A stretch of DNA of 64,000 nt from Akkermansia muciniphila (lineage in GTDB: Bacteria; Verrucomicrobiota; Verrucomicrobiia; Verrucomicrobiales; Akkermansiaceae): contig NZ_JABDHQ010000009.1 in the NCBI RefSeq assembly GCF_018709685.1, positions 1-64,000 of the forward strand, given 5' to 3'. The first letter of the stretch is position 1. Each line of letters starts with the position of its first letter. Under the pieces are notes generated by a model, which saw only the letters and a list, made by a program, of their open reading frames with translations, did not search any database and had not been told where the DNA came from. Below are positions 55,211-63,640 of the stretch, one piece after another. A program made the translations under genes and the position numbers.

Positions 55211-56866
55211 ATGATGACCGACGAAACTCCTTCCACAGACCCCAAGCAGCAAATTCCGGATCTTTCCGGCCTGGCCGATTTCCAATTCGGTCCGGCCTGG
55301 GCAAGACCGGGTGCCCGGCAGGAACGTGCCGCGTCTTATCCGGAACGCAGGTCTGGAGACAGGCAGGGAGGCGACCGCCGGCCGCGGCGGGACAGCCGTG
55401 AAGGAAGGCAGCCCCGCGGGGAACGCCGTTTTGACGGTCAGAGTGGCGAAAGAAGATTCAACCGGGATGACCGCACCCGCGGTTCCTTCCGCCCGCGGCG
55501 CGACGGAGACCGCCGGGAAGAAGCCCCCCGCCCCCCGATGCCGGAACCCGCAGAAGGCCTGCGCGTGGAGCTGCGCCCCGTGGATTCCGGCCTGGCCGCC
55601 CTGCACCAGGAAGTGCAGAAGCACCGCCGCACCATCTCCCTGCTGGACCTGGCCAAGGTAGTCATGGGTTCCTATGACCGTTACGACCTAGTGTTCATGA
55701 AGCAGGAGAACGGCCCGGACCTGTACCACTGCAAGCACGGCGACGGAGCCTGCTTCATTTCCCGCCAGGAGGCCGTCAAGCACCTCTGGCAGTCTTCCTG
55801 GATGCCCAAGTATTATGAATCCGTGGAACAGGAAGTGGAAGCGCCCAAGGGCGATTTCAAGGCGATTGCCAAGTGCTCCCTGAATAACGAACTGGTGGGT
55901 CCCGTCAACTGGCACGGCTACCAGTCCGCCCTGATGAACCTGCACCGCACCAAGTTTGCCAACATGCCTTTTGAGGCGTTCCGGTCCAAGATCGTGACGG
56001 ACAAGAGCGAAGAAGCCGTACAGGCCTGGCAGGACGCCGTCTCCAAGCGCACCGCCTGGAAGCCCGTGCGCGAAGGGGCCGCCGAGGTCCTTCTGGAATC
56101 TCCCGCCGCCGTAGAGCAGGATTTTGAGTCCAACCACTTTGAGGATTGCTATGACGTCACGGACAAGGTGTTCGTCAATGGAGCCGTGAAGAAGAATCAT
56201 CTTTCCCCCGGCCTGTGGGCGCACCTGGTCCAATTGTCCGGCACCACGCGCCGCCACCCCAGCATGCTGATCCCAAACCTCTGCCACGGACTGGCGCGCC
56301 ACCACATGCCCATTTTCAAATGGAAGGGCAACCATTACACCGGTCCGGCGCGTCCCAAGGCCATGGAGGAAGGCACCGTCCTGTCTGATTCCCTGATGTC
56401 CATCGCCACCTGGGCGGCCAGCAATCCGGGCAAGGGCGTGGACGCCATGCTGAAGGAGCTGGCTCCCGTTCCGGACCCGGAAAAAGCCACGGAAGAGGAA
56501 ATGGCCCAGGCCACGGAAAAACAGCAGAATCTGGTCCGCGACCTGTTCTGGCTGTCCGAACAGGGGTACATTCTGGTTTTCTCCAACAACACCGTCAGCC
56601 GTCCGAAGTCCGTTCCGGCCCAGGCCCCCTCTCCCAAGAAGGCCGCCAAGGACAAGCAGAAACCGGAACAGAAACCGCAGGACAAGCCTGCGGAAGCCGC
56701 CGCAGAGCAGAAGGCCGATATTCCTTCTTCTGAACCTCCCGCAGCCAAGGAGGAACCGGCTAAACAAACTGACACAATAACGGAACCCGCAGAAGCTCCC
56801 GCCGCTCCCGCGGAGGAAGAGGTTCCTGCGGAAAATGTTCCGGAAGCCGCCGCAGTAAAAGCCTGA
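55211..56866 (+). CDS. Unrecognised 551-aa protein with Arg/Gly-rich N-terminus and Pro/Ala/Glu-rich tail
   Basis: Residues 30-105 are packed with Arg, Gly, Asp and Pro (RRSGDRQGGDRRPRRDSREG), as in disordered RNA-binding regions. Residues about 115-450 form a folded core with motifs such as VMGSYDRYDLVFMKQENGPD, HGDGACFISRQEAVKHLWQS and LPNLCHGLARHH-like text; no family was recognised. The tail (about 455-551) is Lys/Pro/Ala/Glu-rich low-complexity sequence. A cytoplasmic nucleic-acid-associated role is suggested only by the basic N-terminus. It has its own terminator and is probably a lineage-specific conserved protein. Confidence 0.75.
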   Translation: MMTDETPSTDPKQQIPDLSGLADFQFGPAWARPGARQERAASYPERRSGDRQGGDRRPRRDSREGRQPRGERRFDGQSGERRFNRDDRTRGSFRPRRDGDRREEAPRPPMPEPAEGLRVELRPVDSGLAALHQEVQKHRRTISLLDLAKVVMGSYDRYDLVFMKQENGPDLYHCKHGDGACFISRQEAVKHLWQSSWMPKYYESVEQEVEAPKGDFKAIAKCSLNNELVGPVNWHGYQSALMNLHRTKFANMPFEAFRSKIVTDKSEEAVQAWQDAVSKRTAWKPVREGAAEVLLESPAAVEQDFESNHFEDCYDVTDKVFVNGAVKKNHLSPGLWAHLVQLSGTTRRHPSMLIPNLCHGLARHHMPIFKWKGNHYTGPARPKAMEEGTVLSDSLMSIATWAASNPGKGVDAMLKELAPVPDPEKATEEEMAQATEKQQNLVRDLFWLSEQGYILVFSNNTVSRPKSVPAQAPSPKKAAKDKQKPEQKPQDKPAEAAAEQKADIPSSEPPAAKEEPAKQTDTITEPAEAPAAPAEEEVPAENVPEAAAVKA

Positions 56867-56893
56867 CGCGTTTTCCGAATTTCCCCGTCATAC

Positions 56894-56930
56894 AGTCCGC
56901 AGGATTATCTTGATTCTGCGGACTTTGTCT
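56894..56930 (+). terminator. Terminator after the Arg-rich gene
   Basis: Perfect 9-bp stem (AGTCCGCAG / CTGCGGACT), 13-base loop, followed by TTGTCTTG. Confidence 0.7.
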
Positions 56931-56964
56931 TGTAGAAGAGAAGGAAATCAACAGGATTTTACAT

Positions 56965-57474
56965 ATGATCAGTACAACAATGGCAACCGCTCTTAATGAG
57001 CAAATCAAATGGGAAATGTATTCAGCCAACCTTTATCTGGCCATGTCCGCGTACCTGCAGGACGCCGGCCTGACGGGGTTTGCCCACTGGATGCGCGTCC
57101 AGTACCAGGAAGAAACCGCCCATGCCTTGAAATTTTACGATTTCCTGCTGGCTCGCGGAGGCCAGTTTACCATGCTGTCCATAGACGCCCCGGCCGCGAG
57201 CTGGTCCAACATTCTGGAAATGTTTGAAGAAACGCTGACCCACGAACAGGAAGTCACGCGCCGCATCAATGACCTGGTCCGCCTCGCCAAGGAGGAAAAG
57301 GACTTCGCTACGGATATTTTCCTTCACTGGTTTGTCAGTGAACAGGTGGAAGAAGAAGAAACCGTCAAGGACATCATCAGCAAACTGCGCATGATCAAGG
57401 GAGAAGGCCAGGGAATGCTGATGATGGACAAGGAGCTGGGCGCCCGCATCTTTACGCCTCCCCCCGCCAATTAA
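56965..57474 (+). CDS. Bacterial non-heme ferritin
   Basis: 169 residues, standard FtnA length. The four-helix bundle carries the ferroxidase residues: Glu in QIKWEMYSANLYLAMSAY (near 17), the E-x-x-H pair in QYQEETAHALKFYDFL (near 50-53), and EVTRRINDLVRLAKEEKD and FVSEQVEEEETVKDI for helices C and D. It stores iron as ferric mineral in a 24-subunit shell. It is monocistronic, followed by a long inverted repeat. No Fur box was recognised upstream. Confidence 0.95.
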   Translation: MISTTMATALNEQIKWEMYSANLYLAMSAYLQDAGLTGFAHWMRVQYQEETAHALKFYDFLLARGGQFTMLSIDAPAASWSNILEMFEETLTHEQEVTRRINDLVRLAKEEKDFATDIFLHWFVSEQVEEEETVKDIISKLRMIKGEGQGMLMMDKELGARIFTPPPAN

Positions 57475-57491
57475 CTCCTTCAGCCGCTTTC

Positions 57492-57547
57492 CCGGCCATT
57501 CTCCGGCATGTTTTTCCCATGAAAACGCTTTTCCGGAGAATGGCCGG
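57492..57547 (+). terminator. Long inverted repeat after ferritin
   Basis: Perfect 15-bp arms (CCGGCCATTCTCCGG / CCGGAGAATGGCCGG) separated by 26 bases, starting 18 bases after the ferritin stop. There is no T tract after the stem, so it may act as an mRNA-stabilising or attenuating hairpin rather than a classic terminator. Confidence 0.55.
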
Positions 57548-57898
57548 CAGAATAGTCCGGTGATCAGGGGCGTATGGACATCAATATAAGGGAGGATGCC
57601 GTTACCGTGTTCATACATGTTGGAGAAAACGCGGCGCCCCCTATCCTTCCGTATTTCCTCACGAATATGCCTGCGTCACGGCACAGGCTTTTTCGCCATA
57701 GGGTAATACACGGGAAATGGAACAGGACGCCTGCTTTTGGATGAAGTCAAACGCTGGGCAGATCATGAAACCTGGAATACCCGGCACTCATGGTATTGGA
57801 GAATAACGGCATCGGCAGAAGGGTTTACGAGCGTAAACATTTGATAATAGCATCCCGGACAATGCGCCTGGGATGTGTACTGACTTTTTATTGTAAAG
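57548..57898. other. Intergenic region with possible coding remnant
   Basis: No intact gene. On the plus strand near 57735-57843 a frame reads LLDEVKRWADHETWNTRHSW up to a stop, protein-like but without a start or family. It may be a remnant. Confidence 0.35.
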
Positions 57899-58402
57899 AT
57901 GAATGATTTTGAAACAGTCCTGGTGAGCCCGGAGAAAAACAGCCTCATTCCGGAGGAGGACAACTGGTTCGGCCCCCTCGTCGGGACCTGGGATATTGAA
58001 TGGGTGGACGGGCACGGCACGGAGCACGAACGCCACGTGAAAGGGGAATGGATTTTTTCATGGATTCTGGAAGGCATGGCCGTTCAGGATGTGTTCATCT
58101 GCCCTTCCCGGGAGGCCCGGAATATCAAAACATACCCGGACGCCGCCTACGGCACGACGATCAGAATTTACAATCCCCAGCAACGGACATGGGACATTTT
58201 TTACGGTGCGGCCGGAGAAGCCACGCGGCTGGAAGCGAGAAAGGAAGGCAGCCGCATTGTCCTGACGGAAATTACCGGGCAAAAGATGAAATGGATTTTT
58301 TCCGAACTTACGGAAAATACGTTCCATTGGAGAAATATGGCCACGGAGGACGGGACGCATTGGTTCCTCCAAGGGGAAGCGTTCGCCTCCAGACGTATCT
58401 AG
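57899..58402 (+). CDS. Small beta-barrel-like protein (DUF1579/nitrobindin-like), function unknown
   Basis: 167 residues. LVGTWDIEWVDGHGTEHERH, KGEWIFSWILEGMAVQDVFI and TTIRIYNPQQRTWDIFYGAA show the alternating strand pattern and the G-T-W motif of lipocalin-like/DUF1579 proteins, followed by IVLTEITGQKMKWIFSELTE and NTFHWRNMATEDGTHWFLQG. It is cytoplasmic (no signal peptide). Family members may bind small ligands. It stands alone with an AT-rich leader. Confidence 0.7.
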   Translation: MNDFETVLVSPEKNSLIPEEDNWFGPLVGTWDIEWVDGHGTEHERHVKGEWIFSWILEGMAVQDVFICPSREARNIKTYPDAAYGTTIRIYNPQQRTWDIFYGAAGEATRLEARKEGSRIVLTEITGQKMKWIFSELTENTFHWRNMATEDGTHWFLQGEAFASRRI

Positions 58403-59070
58403 AACACGTTTGTTCACCGGGCATGATTCAATGCCGTCTTTCCCCTTTCCGCGCCCTTCCAGGCCCGTTTAAAGGGGTTTTCGTCTTTACGCCTTGTCCA
58501 CGGCACATGAAGCGGTCCGCCGTAAAAACGTGCCATGGCCGCTGATGCCCGGCAGGCATCCATAAGAACTTCCCAGGAGGGAGATACTGCTCCCCCCTTT
58601 TCCGGCACTCCGGCACCGATGGAAAGGCCTCTTTCCAAAGGCGGCAGCATCCCGTTTTTCCTGCCGTCCGGCCTTATAAAACTTTCTTGAAACAGGGCGC
58701 CATTTCCCATGGAGAGCCCTTGTATGAGGCCTCTTTCCGGTCCGGGCTTGTCATACTGGCGCGCCTTTTTATGCCAGATTTATGCCGGTTTCCCGACAGT
58801 TCCGGAAAAGACTTTCATTCATCAACAGCTTACGCCTATTTTTAACATGTTATTCACATTCTATCTTCAAAATACAACCATTCTATTAACAATCAACATA
58901 TTGTATTCCAAATACCATCAAAAGGCTTATTATCTGCAAATGTAAAATTTTAATAAAAATTTATATTTTTGACTTGCCCGAGGAAGGTCCCGGCGGTAGG
59001 TTGGCCGAACCGCCGCCAAGCCTGCGGACGGCACCGTCATCAAACCTACCCCCCGACATTCACAACGACC
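58403..59070. other. Intergenic region and leader of the marR-like gene
   Basis: No supported gene in 58403-58840. 58850-58975 is very AT-rich and probably carries the promoter. 58991-59050 is a GC-rich leader with overlapping inverted repeats (see the separate entry). Confidence 0.5.
58991..59050 (+). promoter_or_regulatory. Structured leader upstream of the MarR gene
   Basis: Two alternative pairings are visible. CGGCGGT (58991-58997) pairs with ACCGCCG (59009-59015). GGTAGGTT (58995-59002) pairs with AACCTACC (59043-59050). The two share bases, so they are mutually exclusive. This could be an operator for autoregulation or an attenuator-like leader. Confidence 0.4.
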
Positions 59071-59505
59071 ATGAGCTCCATTTCCGAAGAAGCAAACAAG
59101 CTGGCGGATTTCATCCTGTTCACGCAGCGTTCCTGCATTCTGAATCTTTCTTCAGAATTGAATGAGGGCAAGGTTTCCTACCCCCAGTTTTTCCTGCTGA
59201 CTTACCTGGCCAGCGAGGATTTTCTGAGCATGTCCAGCATAGCCCAGAAAATGGGGCATTCCACCGCGGCGGCCACCGGCATGGTGGACAAGCTCCAGGA
59301 GATGGGCTACCTGAAGCGCATGAGCGCGGCCAAGGACCGCCGCAAGATCATGGTCGCCATCACCCAGGAGGGGCGCGACCTGGTGGACCGCATGCGCCAG
59401 AACATCGTCCGGGACCTGGCCGCCCTGATGGCCGGAGCAGATCCGGACGCACGCCAGACGCTTGCCGATACCGGGAAATCCATTAAGAAGCGCCGTCTGG
59501 CCTGA
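59071..59505 (+). CDS. MarR-family transcriptional regulator
   Basis: 144 residues from the ATG at 59071; an upstream open extension covers the structured leader. The winged helix-turn-helix is clear: LSMSSIAQKMGHSTAAATGM (recognition helix), VDKLQEMGYLKRMSAAKDRR (wing with the conserved D-R-R) and KIMVAITQEGRDLVDRM. Helices at both ends form the dimer interface. No obvious target gene is adjacent, so regulation of itself or of distant genes is likely. Confidence 0.92.
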   Translation: MSSISEEANKLADFILFTQRSCILNLSSELNEGKVSYPQFFLLTYLASEDFLSMSSIAQKMGHSTAAATGMVDKLQEMGYLKRMSAAKDRRKIMVAITQEGRDLVDRMRQNIVRDLAALMAGADPDARQTLADTGKSIKKRRLA

Positions 59506-59903
59506 TTTCAGGCTTTCATTGGTTCTTTACCGGGAAAAGGCAGCCGGTTTTTACTGGTTCAGGCGCCCTTTTTTATCAGTTCTCCGGCGTTTAACTGTTT
59601 TTCCCAGTTGCGGCAAGGACTTGCGGCGCTCCGGATGGTATCCGGTTTACGGTGTTTACACGGGCCGGAGTCCCTTGTTCCCAACTGTGCTGCCATCAGA
59701 AGTTACGGCGGAAGGCCGGCATCCCGCGGCTTGAACAAAAACAGCCAGCCGGAAGCGGAGGCCCACGACCTTTGATGCCTGAATTTCTTCCGCAGCGCGG
59801 CAGAGGGAAAATTCACCCTTCCTAAAAAGACTTCCGGTGGAGATTGTTTTTGCCTGAATTGGGGCGGCATGCTAAATACTGTCAGTCACGAATGCAATAG
59901 ACC
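59506..59903. other. Intergenic region before trpB
   Basis: About 400 bases with no supported gene. No Trp-rich leader peptide or typical trp attenuator was recognised. Confidence 0.5.
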
Positions 59904-61127
59904 ATGGATCTCCATACTTATTTACGCAATTTTCCGGACGCCCAGGGCCGCTTTGGCGAATATGGCGGCGTTTACCTGCCGGACGAGCTTGTTCCCGCTT
60001 TTGAAGAAATCACGGAAGCCTACCAGACGATCGCCCATTCCGCGCAGTTTATTAATGAATTGCGCCGCATCCGCAAGCAGTTCCAGGGCCGTCCCACTCC
60101 GGTTTACCATTGCGAGCGCCTTTCCCGCCACCTGGGAACCTCCCAGATTTACCTGAAGCGGGAAGACCTGAACCATACGGGCGCCCACAAGCTGAACCAC
60201 TGCATGGGGGAAGGCCTTCTGGCCAAGTACATGGGCAAGAAGCGCATTATTGCGGAAACGGGCGCCGGGCAGCACGGCGTGGCGCTGGCTACGGCCGCCG
60301 CCTTTTTCGGCCTGGAATGCGAGGTTCACATGGGCGCGGTGGACATTGCCAAGCAGGCTCCCAACGTCACGCGCATGAAGATTCTGGGCGCCAAGGTGGT
60401 GCCCGTCACGCACGGCCTCCAGAGCCTGAAGGAAGCCGTGGATTCCGCCTTTGATTCCTACCTGAACAATTACAAGGATTCCATTTACTGCATCGGTTCC
60501 GTGGTGGGTCCGCACCCCTTCCCTCAAATGGTGCGCGATTTCCAGATGTGCATTGGCGTGGAGGCCCGGGAACAGTTCCTGGAAATGACGGGGCTTCTTC
60601 CGGACGCGGTGTGCGCCTGCGTGGGCGGCGGCAGCAATTCCATGGGCATGTTCACCGCCTTCCTGGGAGACCCGCTGGACATTTACGGCGTGGAACCGCT
60701 CGGCAAGGGCCCCACGCTCGGGGATCATTCCGCTTCCATTTCCTACGGGAGCAAGGGCGTCCTGCATGGGTTCGAGAGCATCATGCTTCAGGATGAGGAC
60801 GGCAATCCCGGTCCGGTCCATTCCGTGGCCAGCGGGCTGGATTATCCTTCCGTGGGGCCGGAACACGCCTACCTGCACGACATCGGCCGCGTGAATTACG
60901 TCACCGCTACGGATGAAGAAGCCGTGGACGCCTTTTTCAAGCTTTCCCGCTACGAAGGGATTATTCCCGCTCTGGAAAGCTCCCATGCCATTGCCTACGC
61001 CATGAAGTGGGCCCGGGAAAACAGGGGAGGCGCCATCCTGGTCAACTGCTCCGGCCGCGGAGACAAGGACGTGGATTACGTCGTGGAGCATTACGGCTAC
61101 GGGGAAGACCGCCAATTCCCCGCCTGA
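59904..61127 (+). CDS. trpB: Tryptophan synthase beta chain
   Basis: 407 residues. It condenses indole and serine to tryptophan using PLP. The PLP Lys is in [20 protein letters not shown] (near residue 97). The catalytic Glu lies in [20 protein letters not shown]. The phosphate loop is [16 protein letters not shown], and the C-terminal Ser of [14 protein letters not shown] contacts the pyridine nitrogen. It is the TrpB1 type, which normally pairs with TrpA, but no trpA or other trp gene is seen on either side. Confidence 0.97.
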   Translation: MDLHTYLRNFPDAQGRFGEYGGVYLPDELVPAFEEITEAYQTIAHSAQFINELRRIRKQFQGRPTPVYHCERLSRHLGTSQIYLKREDLNHTGAHKLNHCMGEGLLAKYMGKKRIIAETGAGQHGVALATAAAFFGLECEVHMGAVDIAKQAPNVTRMKILGAKVVPVTHGLQSLKEAVDSAFDSYLNNYKDSIYCIGSVVGPHPFPQMVRDFQMCIGVEAREQFLEMTGLLPDAVCACVGGGSNSMGMFTAFLGDPLDIYGVEPLGKGPTLGDHSASISYGSKGVLHGFESIMLQDEDGNPGPVHSVASGLDYPSVGPEHAYLHDIGRVNYVTATDEEAVDAFFKLSRYEGIIPALESSHAIAYAMKWARENRGGAILVNCSGRGDKDVDYVVEHYGYGEDRQFPA

Positions 61128-61217
61128 TTCCATCCCGTACCTCATTTGCAGCGGACGGAGAATGTCCCAACCCTCCGTCCGCCCCCCTTCCGCAAGGCCC
61201 CACTGCCACGCCCTTTC

Positions 61218-62156
61218 ATGAAAGAATTGTCCAGCCTGGTTCAACGGAGTTTTCACGCCGTTCCTCGGGAAGAAGATTTCCAGACCCTGGCTCTGGGGGC
61301 GTCCGGGCGCACCATTGTCCGCATCCGGCTTGACGGCCGCACCTGCATAGGCATCCGCTGGGGCAATGACCGCGCGGATAACGACTCCTTTATTCCCGCG
61401 GCCCGGCACCTGCGCGCCCATGGCGTCAGCGTGCCGGAGATTTACGATTATGAACCGCTCGGCCCCGGCTGCGGCGCCGCCCTGGTAGAGGACCTGGGGG
61501 ATGCCAATCTTCTGGGCTTCCGGGGGGACCCCTGGCCCACCCTGCGCCTGCGCTACATCCGGGCCATGGAACAGCTCCATCTGCTTCATGACTGCCCGTT
61601 CCCGGAGGATTTTTCTCTTCAGCCCGCTTTTGACGAGGCCCTGTACCACTGGGAGCAGGCCTATTTTGCGGAACATTTGCTGGGAACCCATCTCGGAATG
61701 GAGACGGCCCCCTTCCTGAACCATCCGGCCCTGAAAGAACTGGCGCAGTTCCTGGCCTCCCTTCCTGCACGTCCCGTCCACCGGGACAGCCAGTCCCAGA
61801 ACGTGCATATCCACGCCGGAAAGACGTGGCTGATTGATTTCCAGGGCATGCGCGGCGGCCGCCCGGAGTATGACCTGGCTTCCCTGGTTTATGACGGTTA
61901 TGCCCATCTGTCCCCCGCACAGGCGCAGGAGCTGCTCCGGGAGTGGGAAAGGATTACCGGCCGCCCCCTGGACGAGCGCATTTTCCGGGCCTGCGCCCTG
62001 CAGCGGGTCATGCAGATGCTGGGGGCCTACGCCAACATCGGCCACAACCAGGGGAAAACCTGGTACCTCGCCCAGATTCCCGCCGGGCTGGAACACCTCC
62101 GGAGGCTTCTGCCCGGCTCCACGCTTGCAGAACCGCTGGCGGCCATGTTAGCATGA
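61218..62156 (+). CDS. Aminoglycoside-phosphotransferase-fold kinase, AmgK-like
   Basis: 312 residues from the ATG at 61218. The catalytic loop PVHRDSQSQNVHIHAGK (near 187) holds the HRD...N catalytic residues, and WLIDFQGMRGGRPEYDLASL supplies the metal-binding Asp. The combination HRDxQSxN plus IDFQG is typical of AmgK, the N-acetylmuramate/N-acetylglucosamine anomeric kinase of cell-wall recycling. No murU nucleotidyltransferase is adjacent, so the substrate remains an inference. It follows trpB by 90 bases and precedes the CHASE2-like gene by 19. Confidence 0.8.
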   Translation: MKELSSLVQRSFHAVPREEDFQTLALGASGRTIVRIRLDGRTCIGIRWGNDRADNDSFIPAARHLRAHGVSVPEIYDYEPLGPGCGAALVEDLGDANLLGFRGDPWPTLRLRYIRAMEQLHLLHDCPFPEDFSLQPAFDEALYHWEQAYFAEHLLGTHLGMETAPFLNHPALKELAQFLASLPARPVHRDSQSQNVHIHAGKTWLIDFQGMRGGRPEYDLASLVYDGYAHLSPAQAQELLREWERITGRPLDERIFRACALQRVMQMLGAYANIGHNQGKTWYLAQIPAGLEHLRRLLPGSTLAEPLAAMLA

Positions 62157-62175
62157 TTTCTCATTTCGTACCCTG

Positions 62176-63630
62176 ATGACGCTGACTCCCAGATTCCTGC
62201 TTGTTCTGTCCCTGTTCCAGATATCCCTGGGCCTGGGCTGGATTCTGGGATACGTGTTTCTCCCCCCCACCGTTTTTTGTTATGAATGGGCGGCGGAACG
62301 TTCCCTGGCCGGAGAGTACCGGCATGTGCATCCGGAAGGGCTGAATGCGGAAGACAGCATCGTCCTCCAGCCTTACGATTATTTCAACAACGGGCAGACG
62401 GCCCAGCTTCCCGTGGTTTCCCTTCACCGGGAATCCTCCCTGAACAGCTTTGCCACGTATCCGCCCAACCCCATGGATTACACGGTGCTGTTCCGCCACC
62501 TGTACGAGCAGGGGGCCAAGAATGTTTACGTGATGGCCCCCCTGGCCTGGGACGAGGAGCCGGACAGCATCGTGAAAGCCGCCGTGGGGTATGAGCTGGA
62601 CCGCTTTCCCCACAAGGCCCTGGGGCGGCAGATGAGCGAGTCCTCCCGCCACGCGCCGCTGCCGCCGGACTGGAAGAAGCTGGCCGTTCCCGCCGCCAAC
62701 ATCGTCGGGAAGGCGGACCGCTTTCCGCGTGCGGACAGACTGGTGGGAGAATCCCCCCAACTGGTGACGGCAGCACGCACCCTGGGCACCATTGTGGAAA
62801 ATAATGACCTGTTTTCCCCTGCCCCGGAAGACCGGGTGTCTCCCCCTCTTTTTGTCCGCTGGGGCGGGGACATCATCCCCACCCTGCCGCTGGTCGCCGC
62901 CCTAAATGCGCTGGACCTGAAGCCCGGCGACGTGAAAATCATCCCGGGAGAAACCCTTTTCCTGGGCAATAAGCGTTCCATCCCATTGGACGAATACGGC
63001 CGCATTCCGCTGGCGGAGCACAGCAGCCCCACCATGCTGGACACGAAGGAGGTGATCGTTCCCGTCATGTCCGGCCTGCGCCCGCCGGATACCACCGCCG
63101 TCAGAAAACTGCTTTCCTCCGCGGACGCGGTCATCGTTTCCGAACCCTCCGCCCTTTCCGGGACTCCGGACGCGCAGGCCCTCCTGTCCGCCCAGACCAT
63201 CCGCAGCATCATGGGCTCCCTGGCTCCGGCCCCTCCCGTCCTGATTCCGGCGGCTCCGGCCTGGGTGCAGTGGGTCATCGTGCTGGATGTCCTGCTCCTG
63301 GCCGTATGGGCCCTGCGTTTCCAGCGCCGCGGCCGCTTCATCATCTGGGGTCTCTGCATGCTGGCGGCTCCGGTTATCGCGTGGTACCTGTTCTCCGTGC
63401 ATGATACCTGGTTCCCCGTCATGACGCCCGTCACGGGGGTGCTGTGCGTAGCCTTGGCGGGGTGCCTGTTTCCGTGGCTCGCGCCTCCCTCCGGGAGTGC
63501 GGATGAAGAGGAGGAGGAAGACGGCGGAACGCCCCCCGCGGACGGCAGCGGAGCGGGCCACGTTCTCCCTCCGGACAACCTGTACCAGGAACCCAACGAG
63601 GTGCCTATCCCCCATCATTCCAAAAGATAA
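62176..63630 (+). CDS. CHASE2-like membrane protein without a cytoplasmic output domain
   Basis: 484 residues. One N-terminal helix (about 7-29) precedes a 320-residue extracytoplasmic part with PLFVRWGGDIIPTLPLVAAL, KIIPGETLFLGNKRSIPLDE and DAVIVSEPSALSGTPDAQAL. Three closely spaced transmembrane helices (about 360-445) follow. This order is that of CHASE2 sensor domains. In known CHASE2 proteins a kinase or cyclase follows, but here only an acidic, Gly-rich tail of about 45 residues (DEEEEEDGG) remains. Ligand and partner are unknown. It lies 10 bases before the phosphatase gene. Confidence 0.65.
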   Translation: MTLTPRFLLVLSLFQISLGLGWILGYVFLPPTVFCYEWAAERSLAGEYRHVHPEGLNAEDSIVLQPYDYFNNGQTAQLPVVSLHRESSLNSFATYPPNPMDYTVLFRHLYEQGAKNVYVMAPLAWDEEPDSIVKAAVGYELDRFPHKALGRQMSESSRHAPLPPDWKKLAVPAANIVGKADRFPRADRLVGESPQLVTAARTLGTIVENNDLFSPAPEDRVSPPLFVRWGGDIIPTLPLVAALNALDLKPGDVKIIPGETLFLGNKRSIPLDEYGRIPLAEHSSPTMLDTKEVIVPVMSGLRPPDTTAVRKLLSSADAVIVSEPSALSGTPDAQALLSAQTIRSIMGSLAPAPPVLIPAAPAWVQWVIVLDVLLLAVWALRFQRRGRFIIWGLCMLAAPVIAWYLFSVHDTWFPVMTPVTGVLCVALAGCLFPWLAPPSGSADEEEEEDGGTPPADGSGAGHVLPPDNLYQEPNEVPIPHHSKR

Positions 63631-63640
63631 CATCCCTCTC

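Noticed and set aside
58414-58710. 98-codon minus-strand frame between the DUF1579-like and marR genes
   Set aside because: No motif, no ribosome site and composition like neighbouring non-coding DNA.
59922-62096. 724-codon open frame on the minus strand
   Set aside because: Antisense to trpB and the AmgK-like gene. His/Gly/Ala-rich composition without motifs.
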